Assembly (NCBI RefSeq): GCF_040436345.1
Contig: NC_133216.1
Location: forward strand, 691,916-755,915
Length of the DNA: 64,000 nt
Direction of reading: 5' to 3'
DNA from: Pagrus major
Taxonomy: Eukaryota; Chordata; Actinopteri; Spariformes; Sparidae
Shown: piece after piece, positions 13,901-22,745 of the stretch
How positions within the stretch are numbered: position 1 is the first letter of the stretch
How the letters are laid out: the number at the start of each line of letters is the position of its first letter
The notes under the pieces: generated by a model
The model's database searches: none
Told to the model about the DNA's origin: nothing
The model's input: only the letters and a program-made list of their open reading frames with translations
Program-made: the position numbers and the translations under genes

Positions 13901-15396
13901 AGAAACTGCTAAAGGAATATTTTTTCTCATCCGGCCTGGGAACACCTGGGGATCCCCCAGGAGGAGCTGGAAAGTGTTGCTGGGGAAAAGAAGTCTGGAA
14001 TAACCTACTGAACCTGCTGCTACCACGACCCAACCCCAGATAAGCGGAAGACAACAGATGGATACTATAAGGTACTGTGATATACTATACTATACTATAA
14101 TGTACTGTGATATACTGTACAATAAGGTACTGTGATATACTATAATATACTATAAGGTACTGTGATATACTATAAGGTACTGTGATATACTCCACTATAC
14201 TATAAGGTACTTTGATTTACTTTATAAACATCATAAATTAATAAAACGTGATGTTTTTTAAATCATAAGGATGTAATGAAACAGACAGGAAGTGACATCA
14301 TGAATTTGTCACAGACTCATCACCGTGGACACCAGATTGTGTTGTACTGTGATATTAACATTGTAGTGATCGAGGAAGTAATGATATTTGACCCTGAATC
14401 ATCACTCTGCCTTCTACACAAACTGCTCATTTAGCCAATCAGCACACAGAAGTGACCAAACTAGCGCACATAAAATCTGACCATTAATCAATATTATATT
14501 AATTTAACATGATCATGTTTTAATGTTTCCAGAAATCACTTCAATAACTACAAAATATGCAGTCCAATAAAAAATATACTGTGTCAACATGTTTACTGTA
14601 ATGGTAATACACAGTATTCTACAGTAATGTACTGTAATACACAGTAACATACTTTAGTACACTGTAATGTGCAGTAATATGCGTTAATATATTTTCATAT
14701 GAAAATATACAATATACTTGAATATACTGTAGTATACTCTGATATACTGCAGTATTATAAAGTAAGTGTATCTATAATGCCATCTAACATCAGTAAGACA
14801 TGCACGCGCGCACGCGCACACACACACACACAAACACATACACACGGTACTGATCCTCTGATGTCCGTGCTCGACTCGGTTCGGCTCAGCTCGGCTTGGC
14901 TCGGTTCAGCCCAGTAGGCGTCCTGAAGCTCAGAACCGGACCGGGTCAGAGCGGGTGTGTTTAGCCTCCATTAATCAGACGGACAGACAGACAGACATTC
15001 ATTCAGACAGACAGACAGATGGAGAGTGAGACAGATGGAGAGTGAGACAGTCAGACAGACACTCTCTCTGCGCTCCAGAACCAGAACCGGTTCTGTGTGC
15101 AGGCCTGTCTTACCCCAGCTGCTGGCGGTCCGGCCCAGGAACTGTCCAGTCCTCGGGTTGTAGAAAGAATCCTTCCAGGACTCCTTCTCCTCCTTCTTCT
15201 TCTCCTCCTTCTTCTCCTCCTTCTTCTCCTCCTTCTTTTCTTCCTTCTCCTCCTTTTTCTCCTCTCTCATCTCCTCCTGTTTTTCCTCATTCACCTCCTC
15301 CTTCACCTCCTCCTTCACCTCCTCTTTCTGCTCCTTCATCACCTCTTTCGGCTCCTGGTTCGGCTCCTGGTTCTGGTCCTGTGGGCTGGACGACAT
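4196..15396 (-). CDS. atp1b3: Na+/K+-transporting ATPase beta subunit, beta-3-like, 7 coding exons
   Basis: Single-pass type II glycoprotein that chaperones and modulates the Na+/K+-ATPase alpha subunit at the plasma membrane. Exons (minus strand): 15114-15396, 9586-9714, 6492-6590, 5678-5865, 5309-5359, 4972-5058, 4196-4363; all junctions are GT-AG and phases agree, giving 334 aa. Residues 1-73 are an unusual Glu/Lys-rich cytoplasmic tail. [16 protein letters not shown] at about 80-95 leads into the membrane segment [16 protein letters not shown]. The ectodomain has the family cysteines ([32 protein letters not shown]), sequons NRS, NDS and NCT, and the FPYYGK and [11 protein letters not shown] signatures. 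It matches my recollection of beta-3 better than beta-1 or beta-2; paralogue assignment is less certain than the family. Intron 1 (5.4 kb) and intron 2 (3 kb) are full of mobile DNA. Confidence 0.9.
4372..4765. repeat. 24-bp-type minisatellite GAGAGAGACAGGTAGGGTTAA in last intron of the ATPase gene
   Basis: About 16 units of GAGA-rich sequence with CAGGTAGGGTTAA/ACG. On the gene's sense (minus) strand each unit is a polypyrimidine tract plus TTAAC. It begins 8 bp upstream of the last exon's acceptor (4364-4365) and contains no AG on that strand. Confidence 0.9.
4888..4943. repeat. (AAT)n microsatellite
   Basis: About 18 consecutive AAT/TAA triplets, 28 bp beyond the donor of ATPase exon 6 (minus strand), followed by GAA triplets. 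Confidence 0.95.
5925..6015. repeat. Short tandem repeat CTGCCCTCACCTGTCCACACCG
   Basis: Four imperfect 22-bp units in intron 3 of the ATPase beta gene. The remaining 400 bp to exon 3 (to about 6420) is CT-rich, repeat-like and non-coding; I cannot classify it. Confidence 0.7.
6591..7302. other. ATPase intron 2, unclassified part
   Basis: Non-coding intronic sequence between exon 3 and the Tc1-like element. It includes a short tandem duplication GTTGGGGACGGACAGCAT near 7070-7100. No other feature is seen. Confidence 0.5.
7305..8923 (-). mobile_element. Near-intact Tc1/mariner transposon with about 210-bp terminal inverted repeats
   Basis: The element starts CAGTGGTATGCAAAAGTTTG and ends in its inverse, flanked by TA on both sides (7303-7304 and 8924-8925), the Tc1 target duplication. 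The inverted repeats (about 7305-7516 and 8712-8923) are nearly identical over about 210 bp. Each has an inner direct repeat of the motif TTTGGGCACCC, an IR/DR arrangement as in Sleeping Beauty-type elements. Between them lies one open transposase frame on the minus strand. It is inserted in intron 2 of the ATPase beta gene. Confidence 0.93.
7539..8525 (-). CDS. Tc1-family DD34E transposase, uninterrupted frame (328 aa)
   Basis: Cut-and-paste transposase. An N-terminal bipartite paired-type helix-turn-helix ([16 protein letters not shown]..., about residues 1-110) contains the basic GRPKK linker at about 60-64. The catalytic triad motifs are all present: [10 protein letters not shown] (first D), QQDNDPKH (second D) and [11 protein letters not shown] (E). 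The glycine-rich block GGGSIMLWG is intact. At 328 aa it is slightly shorter than the usual 340 or so and stops just after the YRRRLY segment. No frameshift or internal stop is visible, so it could be functional; activity is inference. Confidence 0.9.
   Translation of the reverse strand: MGASKQLSTDLKTKIIHYYELGEGYKKLSGRFGLSVSTVRNVVQKWKATRTVLVKERCGRPKKIQERHRRRMVKMVTDKPQTTSRELQEHLAADGVVVHRSTIQRTLHQEKLIGRVMRKKPFLSVHHKKSRMRYAKAHLDKPEACWKKILWSDETKIELFGQNKGRYAWRKKHTAFHEKNLLPTVKFGGGSIMLWGCVASTGTGNLVKVEGHMNSSQYQQIHDKNVQESVTKLKLRRGRIFQQDNDPKHCSKSTKEFMQKHKYNVLEWPSQSPDLNIIENVWIDLKQAVYSRKPRNLTELEAFCMEEWAKIPPARLKGLVCGYRRRLY
9076..9247. repeat. (CAGCAACAGCAGAAGAAG)n minisatellite
   Basis: About nine 18-20 bp units of GGACAGCAACAGCAGAAGAA in intron 2 of the ATPase gene; the plus-strand frame through it is only repeat. 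Confidence 0.9.
9885..9972. repeat. AT-rich tandem array (ATACTATAATATACTGT), left part
   Basis: Diverged units of ACTATAATATACTGTGATA in intron 1 of the ATPase gene. The same unit type resumes at 14066, so the retroelement block 9973-14062 appears to interrupt one array. Confidence 0.75.
10250..12390 (+). mobile_element. Degraded Ty3/gypsy-type LTR retrotransposon internal fragment
   Basis: Broken coding remnants occur in pol order. A gag CCHC zinc knuckle lies near 10351-10395. Reverse transcriptase blocks lie at 11055-11420, with the active-site aspartate pair altered. A thumb/RNase H connection is at about 11470-11700. An RNase H start lies near 11800, where the frame shifts. An integrase-core-like stretch ends near 12380. 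Multiple stops and frameshifts separate them. No LTR pair was recognised. It sits in intron 1 of the ATPase gene, antisense to it, directly followed by a LINE remnant. Confidence 0.8.
12640..14062 (+). mobile_element. Rex3-like (RTE clade) LINE remnant
   Basis: An endonuclease remnant (GDFNTH) lies near 12652-12670. A decayed RT shows the usual catalytic box degraded to LADN near 13303. The 3' end reads TGGGGATCCCCCAGGAGGAG...CGACCCAACCCCAGATAAGCGGAAGA, ending in ATGGATAC near 14062, the hallmark Rex3 3' terminus. Several stops and frameshifts make it dead. Its 5' boundary with the gypsy fragment is approximate. Confidence 0.85.
14066..14225. repeat. Tandem array TATAAGGTACTGTGATATAC
   Basis: About eight 20-22 bp units, related to the array at 9885-9972. 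A looser cluster of TACTGTAATACACAG units follows at 14580-14765. Confidence 0.85.
14226..15113. other. ATPase intron 1, region next to exon 1
   Basis: Non-coding. It holds the loose TACTGTAAT units (14580-14765), a (CA)n run at 14811-14846 and GACA/GACAGA repeats at 14980-15060. No gene seen. Confidence 0.6.
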
Positions 15397-15514
15397 GCTG
15401 GCGCAGCGGGTCGTGCCGGACTAAACAGAGCCGGGCTAATCAACACTGAGCGGGCTAATAGGCGGGTTAAACCAATCCGTCAGATTAGAGAGCGGAGCTC
15501 GTTCGGTGGCTGTT

Positions 15515-15517
<3 letters not shown>

Positions 15518-15569
<52 letters not shown>
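15518..15569. repeat. (CA)n microsatellite in the ATPase 5' flank
   Basis: About 26 CA units located 122 bp upstream of the start codon (minus-strand gene), between it and the NRF1-type motif; it probably lies in the 5' UTR or core promoter. Confidence 0.95.
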
Positions 15570-15583
<14 letters not shown>

Positions 15584-15597
15584 TGCTGCAGAACGAG

Positions 15598-15608
15598 GCG
15601 CATGCGCA
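15598..15608 (-). promoter_or_regulatory. NRF1-type motif GCGCATGCGCA, candidate ATPase beta promoter
   Basis: A match to the palindromic NRF1 consensus (YGCGCAYGCGCR), about 200 bp upstream of the start codon in a locally GC-rich stretch. No TATA box was identified. Motif seen; promoter role inferred. Confidence 0.5.
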
Positions 15609-16418
15609 GTACAGAACCCTGGGGTGAGGGGTTGGGGGTCTGCCGTGATGCTGGTGAGCTGCACTCTGTTGTACAATAAATCTTAGATGAAGCGACAACA
15701 AACCTCCGAACCTGTCAGAATTATAATATTTATCATATTACAATATAGTTATAATATTCAAATATCAAAATGATCCTCTGACGGTTTGTAAGTGACACAA
15801 ACACAACATAATTAACATAAACATATTTAATGTGTTTATTACGTGACACTGTTCTCACATCATATATAACTCCACCTGATCACACGTGATCTACAGGGTC
15901 CAAACATCACCTGGTAGAACAGAACAAAACAGAACAGAACAGAATCAGATTCTGTGCATGTTGCTGAGGTTCGAAGATGTTTTGCTTTTAATCTTAAAAA
16001 TAAAATGCTGCATGTTTAATTTCATAAAGAAACAGCTGCTCTGAAATCATTTCATATCAAACTGAAATTATGTAATCACACCAGAGCTGACAGCACGTCA
16101 CGTGACCACAGTGATGACACCTCATTGGATAAAAACAGGACGATGTAGTGCTGATGTCACACAACCACACACACACACAAACAGAGGGAGGAAGGCACGT
16201 GAGGAGGAGGAGAGGACACAAGGAGAGGAGAGAAGGGGAGATGGAGAGGACACAAGGAGTGTTTCATCAAAAAGGATCCAAACGTAATGTCGGAGCCTCG
16301 CAGGCAGGAAGACGTAACAAAAAGCAGCTCTGTTGAACCAAATAACCAGCAACAAAAAGCAAGAAAAACTGAAAACACAAACCAGGAAGCAACGCAAATG
16401 TAATGTGAGGAGAAAACA
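15609..16418. other. Intergenic, no gene seen
   Basis: AT-rich upstream flank of the ATPase gene, then a short GGAGAGGAGAGAAGG-type purine stretch (16195-16260) and sequence that reads like part of an interspersed repeat. No supported coding region. Confidence 0.5.
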
Positions 16419-16632
16419 GACATTACATTACATTTAGCAGACACTTTTGTCCAAAGCGACTTACAATAATTCATACATACACTGATGGCGGTGGCTGCCA
16501 TGCAAGGTGCCGACCAGCACATCAGGAGCAGTATCTTGCCCAAGGACACTTCGACATGCAGACCAGGGGAATAAAACCAGCGACCTTCTGATAACAAGAT
16601 GCTTGCTCTACCCATGAGCCACAGCTGCCCAC
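16419..16632 (-). mobile_element. tRNA-derived SINE with L2-type tail
   Basis: Read on the minus strand: a tRNA-like head (GGGCAGCTGTGGCTCATGGG, A box), a decayed B box (GGTTTTATTCC), the conserved body GTCGAAGTGTCCTTGGGCAA, and the tail AAGTCGCTTTGGACAAAAGT ending in ATGTAATGTAATG. This is the fish V-SINE-like layout, in which the tail lets an L2 LINE mobilise it. It matches the copy at 41048-41320. Confidence 0.85.
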
Positions 16633-17490
16633 AGACGTAGAAACACAGACTTAAATACACAAGAACTAATTAACAATTGAAACACAGGTGAGCACAGAAA
16701 ACAGGTGGGAAAATGAAAAAGACAGGAAGTCTAAAGACACATGAGGAGAGCCTTTCAACATAAACCAAGAAAGAACAAAACTACAACTCAGGACCAAGAC
16801 AGTGCCTCCACACAGACAAACCAGTCAAAATCTGCCCAACAGCTGGAGAATAAAAAAGTCAACTGGGAATCAGGAGGAAACTCAGTCTCAGCAGGGAGTA
16901 CGGAGTTCTCCGGTAGACGGCCCAGGGGCTGCATGGATGGGCAAAACAGGTGGAGCTGGAGACCTCTGGAGGTGGCAGGAGGCAGGTCTGGAAGGAAACC
17001 AAAAGACAGGGGGAAAGGGCAGAGCAGGTCCAGATGGCAACCAGGACCTGAAGGCTGGTGGATTAGGTGGAGCAGGTCTCAGGGATGACCCAGAAGCAGA
17101 ACTGACTGGTGAAACAGTGGTGAAGAAGGAATTTCTCTGGAGGTCAAGCAGGAAGCTGGCAGTTGCAGTCTGGCAGTTGCAGTCTCCAGCCACCAGAGAC
17201 TGGTGGCTGGAGACCAGAGCAGGAGATTGGAGACAGGGCAGCAGGACTGGGGCATGAGGCTTGTGACAAAGCAGCAGGACAAGAGGTGGCAGCTGGAGGT
17301 CAGTGAAGACTCCTAACTGATATCTGGGAGATCTGGCTGTGGGTCCACTGGGGTGGATGATTGAAGGTCTAGAGCAGGAGTCAGTCAGATCACCAACTGA
17401 GGCTGAGGATCAACAGGTGTTGGCGGGGCTGCTGACTCAAGAAATAGACGTGGTCAGCCAACTCAGGAACAGGCTCAGAACCATAAGAGG
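16633..17490. other. Unclassified purine-rich, probably repeat-derived sequence
   Basis: Long loosely repetitive stretch (GGAGGTGGCAGGAGGCAGG, CTGGAGACCAGAGCAGGAG). Plus-strand open frames of 115-151 codons have no recognisable domain. It may be part of an LTR or non-autonomous element; I cannot assign it. Confidence 0.4.
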
Positions 17491-17499
17491 CTCTGGTAT

Positions 17500-17727
17500 T
17501 CCTCAGGTGTTCCTCTGGCGATCCTCAGGTGTTCCTCAGGCATTGTGCTGGTTTTCCTCATGCATTCCTCAGGTATTCCTCTGGTGTTCCTCTGGTGTTC
17601 CTCAGGTGTTCCTCAGGTGTTTCTCAGGTGTTTCTCAGGTATTCTTCTGGTGTTCCCCAGGTATTCCTTGGGTATTTCTCAGGTACTCTTCTGGTGTTCC
17701 TCATGTATTCCTCAGGTGTTTTTCCAG
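17500..17727. repeat. Minisatellite TTCCTCAGGTG/TATTCCTC, left part
   Basis: About 15 units of roughly 15 bp (TCCTCAGGTGTTCCTC). The array is cut by the L2 copy at 17728 and resumes at 18418-18510. Confidence 0.9.
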
Positions 17728-18417
17728 GTACATTTACATTGACATTTACGGCAGTTAGCAGTAGCTTTTGTCCAAAGTGACTTACAATAAGTACATTTGC
17801 CACAAGAAAGAAACCACAACATATCACCATCGATAAAGTAGAAAAGAACAAATAAAAACAATTTTCAAGCCCTCATCTGAGCAAAGTAGCTGCTATTTAT
17901 CAAGGATACCTCAAGTACATATGTGCTATGATGTAAGTGCTGAGGGTAAGAACATACAAGTGCATATACGTTTGTTCTGGGTTTTTTTTTTTTAGGGGGT
18001 GGGAGGGAGTCATTCTATGCGGGGTCGAGGTGAAGTCTGAACAAGTGAGTCTTGAGTCTTCTGAAGAAGATGGCGAGTGACTCTGCTCTGTCCTCACGTT
18101 GGTCGGGAGTTCGTTCCACCACTGAGGCGCCAGAACAGAGAAGAGTTGTGACTTCGCTGGGCGACCTCTGTTTGCTCTCAGCGATGGCGGTACCAGCCGG
18201 CCAGCTGATGTAGTAGAGCAAAGTGCTCGTGCTGGGCTGTGTGGTCTGACCAGTGTTTGGAGGTAGATGGGTGCAGTTCCTTTGACGGCCTTGAAGGCCA
18301 GCACCATCGTCTTGAATCGGATGCGGGCCGCAACAGGAAGCCAGTGGAGGTCACGGAGGAGGGGGGTCACATAGGAGAATTTGGGTAGATTGAAAACGAG
18401 ACGCGCTGCAGCGTTCT
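17728..18417 (-). mobile_element. L2-family LINE 3' fragment inside a minisatellite
   Basis: Same family as 379-1850. The 3' tail begins at 17728 (ACATTTACATTGACATT on the plus strand). Minus-strand RT C-terminal words PLLRDLHWLPVAARIRFKT and YLQTLVRPHSPARAL are readable, with frameshifts near 18190. 5' truncation is at about 18417, where TTCCTCAGG units resume. Confidence 0.9.
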
Positions 18418-18510
18418 AGTGTTCCTCAGGCATTCCTCAATGTTTCTTGGGTATTCTTCTAGTACTCCTCCGGTATTCCTCAGGTGCTCCTTAGGTGTTC
18501 CTTTGGAAAC
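18418..18510. repeat. Minisatellite TTCCTCAGGTG, right part
   Basis: Continuation of the array at 17500-17727 beyond the L2 insertion. Confidence 0.85.
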
Positions 18511-18714
18511 TGTTGAACGGTGGAAGAATCATGTCAAACAGGTCAACCTGCTGAACTCTGAGGAAGTTCTGCTCAGTTCAGGTGGAAAAGTTCAGCAGCA
18601 ACACCAGGAGAGCCTGACACACACCAGGTGCAGTCCATAAGGGCTTCATTAATTTCATGATTTTTAACTTCAGTTTACCCAAACACAACATCGAACATAT
18701 CAAATCAAACATAC

Positions 18715-18718
<4 letters not shown>

Positions 18719-18785
<67 letters not shown>

Positions 18786-18839
18786 CAATCACATATAAAT
18801 ATAATCACATATATATACATATATATATACACACACACG

Positions 18840-18896
<57 letters not shown>
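18719..18896. repeat. (AT)n microsatellite, compound
   Basis: Two long (AT)n blocks (about 18719-18790 and 18840-18896) joined by an imperfect TATA/CACA segment; able to form cruciform or hairpin structures. Confidence 0.95.
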
Positions 18897-18901
<5 letters not shown>

Positions 18902-19043
18902 CATATTAACATACAAGCAGTGTCGTGTTGTGGACACTTCCTGTGGTCAAAACTGACTCTGCAGCTCTAACAGCAGATCTGTGACATCACATGATGTCAT
19001 TGTGATTAAATATCATGTGACATCATGCCAGGTAATGTCATCA

Positions 19044-19045
<2 letters not shown>

Positions 19046-19082
<37 letters not shown>

Positions 19083-19376
19083 AGAACATGGCTGCTTTCT
19101 TTGTGTCTAAAAATATTAAAATTATGAAAAAACAAAGATTTAATCTCCCCCTCTCTCCCTCTCTCTCTCCCTCTCTCTCTCTCCCTCTCTCTCTCTCCCT
19201 CTCTCTCTCCCCCTCTCTCTCTCCCAGCAGCAGCAGGGGGAGGAGTCAGCAGGGTTAGGATGCTGTCAGGTTGCCGTGGTTTCAGCCTCTCGTTCCTTGT
19301 GGCCACTGTCGTTGGGGATGTGTGTGTGTGTGGCTGAAGGGTGTGTGAGGTGTGTGTGTGTGTGTGTGTGTGTGTG
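19046..19376. repeat. Compound microsatellites (CA)n(GA)n, (CT)n and (GT)n
   Basis: (CA)n/(GA)n lies at 19046-19080, CTCTCTCC repeats at 19147-19226 and (GT)n at 19319-19376. The following sequence to 19670 ends in a donor-like CCG|GTAAGC. It could be a non-coding first exon of nyap2, but nothing proves it. Confidence 0.8.
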
Positions 19377-19670
19377 AGCCGTGATTCTTACAGCTGTGAG
19401 GATATATGACGGGAGGACAGAGGGAAGGAAGAGAGGAAGGAGGTGTTGAAGGGTGGATGTGGATTAACGTCGCTGCAGACGAGTCATCGTTTCCTCTGAG
19501 TCGCAGAGATCTGTGAGGACGACAGGAAGCTTCATCACTCCATCTTTGTTCCTGCACACAGAGGACTGAAGGAGGGGAGGAAGGAGACACTGAAGGAGAC
19601 ACTGAAGGAGACACTGAAGGAGACAGTCCAGCAGGGATGGAGGGAGTTTGAGTCATCGCTTATCCTCCGG

Positions 19671-20221
19671 TAAGCCTCCTCTCACCTCCTCTCTCCTCCT
19701 CTCTCCTCCTCTCCCCTCCTTCGTCTCTTCTGTTGATCGCCTTCATTCACACTTTTTTTTGCTGGTGAAAAATGTCGATCTGTTTGTCATCGAATCGCTC
19801 GCTGACAGTGTCAATAAAGTCTGTTCAAAACACATCTGGCTCCTTCACACCAGACAACATGGCCGCCATCTTGGATCTGAAGTTACAGATTAAAGGAAAA
19901 TTCCATTTGAATGAAAATCAGACTCTTATTTTGAAAGAGCTGTCCATCAGGTGAATGTGTTATGATCCTCCAAAGTTCAGACAGGAAGTGGTTCCAACAT
20001 GTACTGACAGCCGCCTGTTTGATCTGATCAATATTAGTGATGATCACTTCCAGTCGTCTGATACAGACCAGAAGTTGAACAGATATTATATCACCTGATG
20101 GATCAACACTAATGATTGACAGGTGTGATTGTTTCAGGGTCAAAGGTCGTCATCAGAGTCAATCTAACGGCGAGATTGAGTTTAAAGATCAAATAATAAA
20201 ATAAATATCAGCTGAAAGATC
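19671..20221. other. No gene seen
   Basis: A CTCCTCTCTCCTC stretch at 19676-19720, then unique-looking non-coding DNA. It may lie in a 5' intron of nyap2 if a distal first exon exists. Confidence 0.4.
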
Positions 20222-21400
20222 TTTAGAGGAGGAGGAGAGGAGGAGGAGGAGGAGGAGAGGAGGAGGAGGAGGAGGAGAGGAGGAGGAGAGGCCAGAAACA
20301 CAAAGTGACACAAAACTCCTCCTCCTCCTTTTCCACCTCCTTCTCTTCTCCTCCTCTTCTTCTCCTCCTCTCCTCCTCCTCTTCTCCTCCTCCTCTTCCC
20401 CTCCTCTCCTCCTCCTCTTCTCTTCCTTCTCTTCTCCTCCTCCTATCCTCTTCCGCATCTCCTCCTCCTCTTCTCCCCCTCCTCTCCTCCTCCTCCTCTC
20501 CTCCTCTTCCTCTTCCTCTCTTCCTCATCTTCTCCTCCTCTTTTCCTACTCCTCTTCTCCTCCTCTCCTCCTCCTCTCCTCCTCTTCTCCTCCTCCTCCC
20601 CTCCTCCTCTTCTCTTTCTTCTCTTCTCCTCCTCCTCTCCTCCTCCTCTTTTCTTCCTCCTCTTCTCCTCCTCTTCTCTTCCTTCTCTTCTCCTCCTCCT
20701 ATCCTCTTCCGCATCTCCTCCTCCTCTTCTCCCCCTCCTCTCCTCCTCCTCCTCTCCTCCTCTTCCTCTTCCTCTCTTCCTCATCTTCTCCTCCTCTTTT
20801 CCTACTCCTCTTCTCCTCCTCTCCTCCTCCTCTCCTCCTCTTCTCCTCCTCCTCCCCTCCTCCTCTTCTCTTTCTTCTCTTCTCCTCCTCCTCTCCTCCT
20901 CCTCTTTTCTTCCTCCTCTTCTCCTCCTCTTTTCCTACTCCTCTTCTCCTCCTCTCCTCCTCCTCCTCCCCTCCTCCTCTTCTCTTTCTTCTCTTCTCCT
21001 CCTCCTCTCCTCCTCCTATTTTCCTACTCCTCTTCTCCTCCTCTCCTCCTCCTCTTCTCTTTCTTCTCTTCTCCTCCTCCTCCTCTTCTTCTCCTCCTCT
21101 TCTCTTTCTTTTCTTCTCTTCTCCTCCTCCTCTCCTCCTCCCCTTTTCTTCCTTCTCTTCTCCTCCTCCTCTTCTTCTCCTCCTCTTCTCCTCCTCCTCC
21201 TCTTCTCTTTCTTTTCTTCTCTTCTCCTCCTCTTCTCCTCCTCCTCGTCTTCCTCCTCTCCTCTTCTCTTCTCTTCCTTCTCTTCTCCTCCTCTCCTCCT
21301 CCTCCTCCTCTTCTTTTCTCTTCCTTCTCTTCTCCTCTTCTCCTCCTCCTCCTCCTCCTCTTCTTTGCTTCTCTTCTCCTCCTCCCCTTTTCTTCCTTCT
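20222..21400. repeat. Long (GGA/TCC)n polypurine-polypyrimidine tract, ends in assembly gap
   Basis: A 70-bp purine block (GGAGGAGAGG) at 20222-20292 and a 20-bp spacer are followed by about 1.08 kb that is almost pure pyrimidine on the plus strand (CTCCTCCTCTTCTC). Higher-order repeats of 100-300 bp are visible: the segment around 20444-20660 recurs near 20696-20900. Reading frames through it are low-complexity artefacts. Confidence 0.95.
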
Positions 21401-21500
21401 NNNNNNNNNNNNNNNNNNNNNNNNNNNNNNNNNNNNNNNNNNNNNNNNNNNNNNNNNNNNNNNNNNNNNNNNNNNNNNNNNNNNNNNNNNNNNNNNNNNN
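21401..21500. other. Assembly gap, 100 N
   Basis: Exactly 100 N, a conventional placeholder, so the true length is unknown. It lies inside low-complexity DNA. Confidence 1.
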
Positions 21501-21540
21501 GTTACCACCAGCTGACTCCCTGTTCCATTTTTAGAAGGAA

Positions 21541-21683
21541 GCTGAGAGACAGAGAGGGGGAGGGGGAGGTGGGGGAGGGGAACGATAGAGAGACACAGAA
21601 AGAGAGAGAGGGAGAGAGAGAGAGGGGGAGAGAGAGGGAGAGAGAGGGAGAGAGAGGGAGAGAGAGAGAGGGGGAGAGAGAGG

Positions 21684-21758
<75 letters not shown>

Positions 21759-21907
21759 GAGGGGGAGAGAGAGGGAGAGAGAGAGAGGGGGAGAGAGAGA
21801 GAGGGAGAGAGAGGGAGAGAGAGAGAGGGGGAGAGAGAGGGAGGGAGAGAGAGGGAGAGAGAGAGGGAGAGAGAGAGAGAGAGAGGGGTAGAGAGAGGAG
21901 AGAGAGA

Positions 21908-21947
<40 letters not shown>

Positions 21948-22009
21948 GGGAGAGAGAGAGAGGGGAGAGAGAGGGAGAGAGAGAGAGGGGGAGAGAGAGA
22001 GAGAGAGAC
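21541..22009. repeat. (GA)n/GGGAGAGAGA polypurine tract
   Basis: About 470 bp of nearly pure purine on the plus strand (AGAGAGAGGGAGAGAG), the opposite strand bias to the tract left of the gap. Confidence 0.95.
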
Positions 22010-22745
22010 TTTACAACACATCATTGACTATTTTAATACAAACTGATCTGAAACAATAAATTCCAGGCATCAGTCACAGCAGCCATGTTTCCTGGAGCTG
22101 AACCTGCTGCCCAATCAAAAGCAACTTAAAGAAAACACATCATGAGCCCTAAAACTGTCAGCCAATCACAGCGTGAGTGAGCATAAAAGAAGCTGTCAGG
22201 AACATCCAGAGAGGCAGAGGAGGCATGAGGAGCTTCAGACCTCAGCAGACTGAAACAGTGAAGTTCACTGGAACAATCCGTCTGATTTCACAAATGAAGA
22301 AAAGGTGAATCCTGCTGAAGCGTTTTATATACATACTCTCATATATGTGTTCAGGAGGAGTCACACAGGTTTTATCCATAGACCGTCTTTGTAAATGAGC
22401 ATCATGTCCTGATCTTCTGGAAACTTTAAAGAATTCTTCTGCAAAAGTTACAAATATCTCTTTTGATGAAACATTAGCTGGTAAAAAAGACTGAGAGTAG
22501 AAACATGTTGGTGATAAATAACCTGAGCAGGCAGTCATGGTGGACGACCATCTGCACCGTGAGGACGTAGGGAGGAAGTGGACTCATGCTGCGATGGACT
22601 GATGTTTCTGCATACAGCATCACTCTGACAGAGAGAGACCAGATGTTTGTGTCCACATGTTTCTCTGACCAGCACATTAACATCACCACCTCCTTTAAGT
22701 ACAATATCTTATTACCTCCACCACGGAGGTTCTGTTTTTAACTGG
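22010..22745. other. Intergenic, no gene seen
   Basis: Unique-looking moderately AT-rich DNA. The short open frames have no recognised domain. Confidence 0.5.

Noticed and set aside
15042-15627. Pro/Ser and Leu-rich plus-strand frames
   Set aside because: Antisense of the Glu/Lys-rich ATPase exon 1 plus the (CA)n tract.
20223-22027. Ser/Pro/Leu and Arg/Glu/Gly frames of up to 441 codons
   Set aside because: Low-complexity polypurine/polypyrimidine tract; some frames even run across the N gap.
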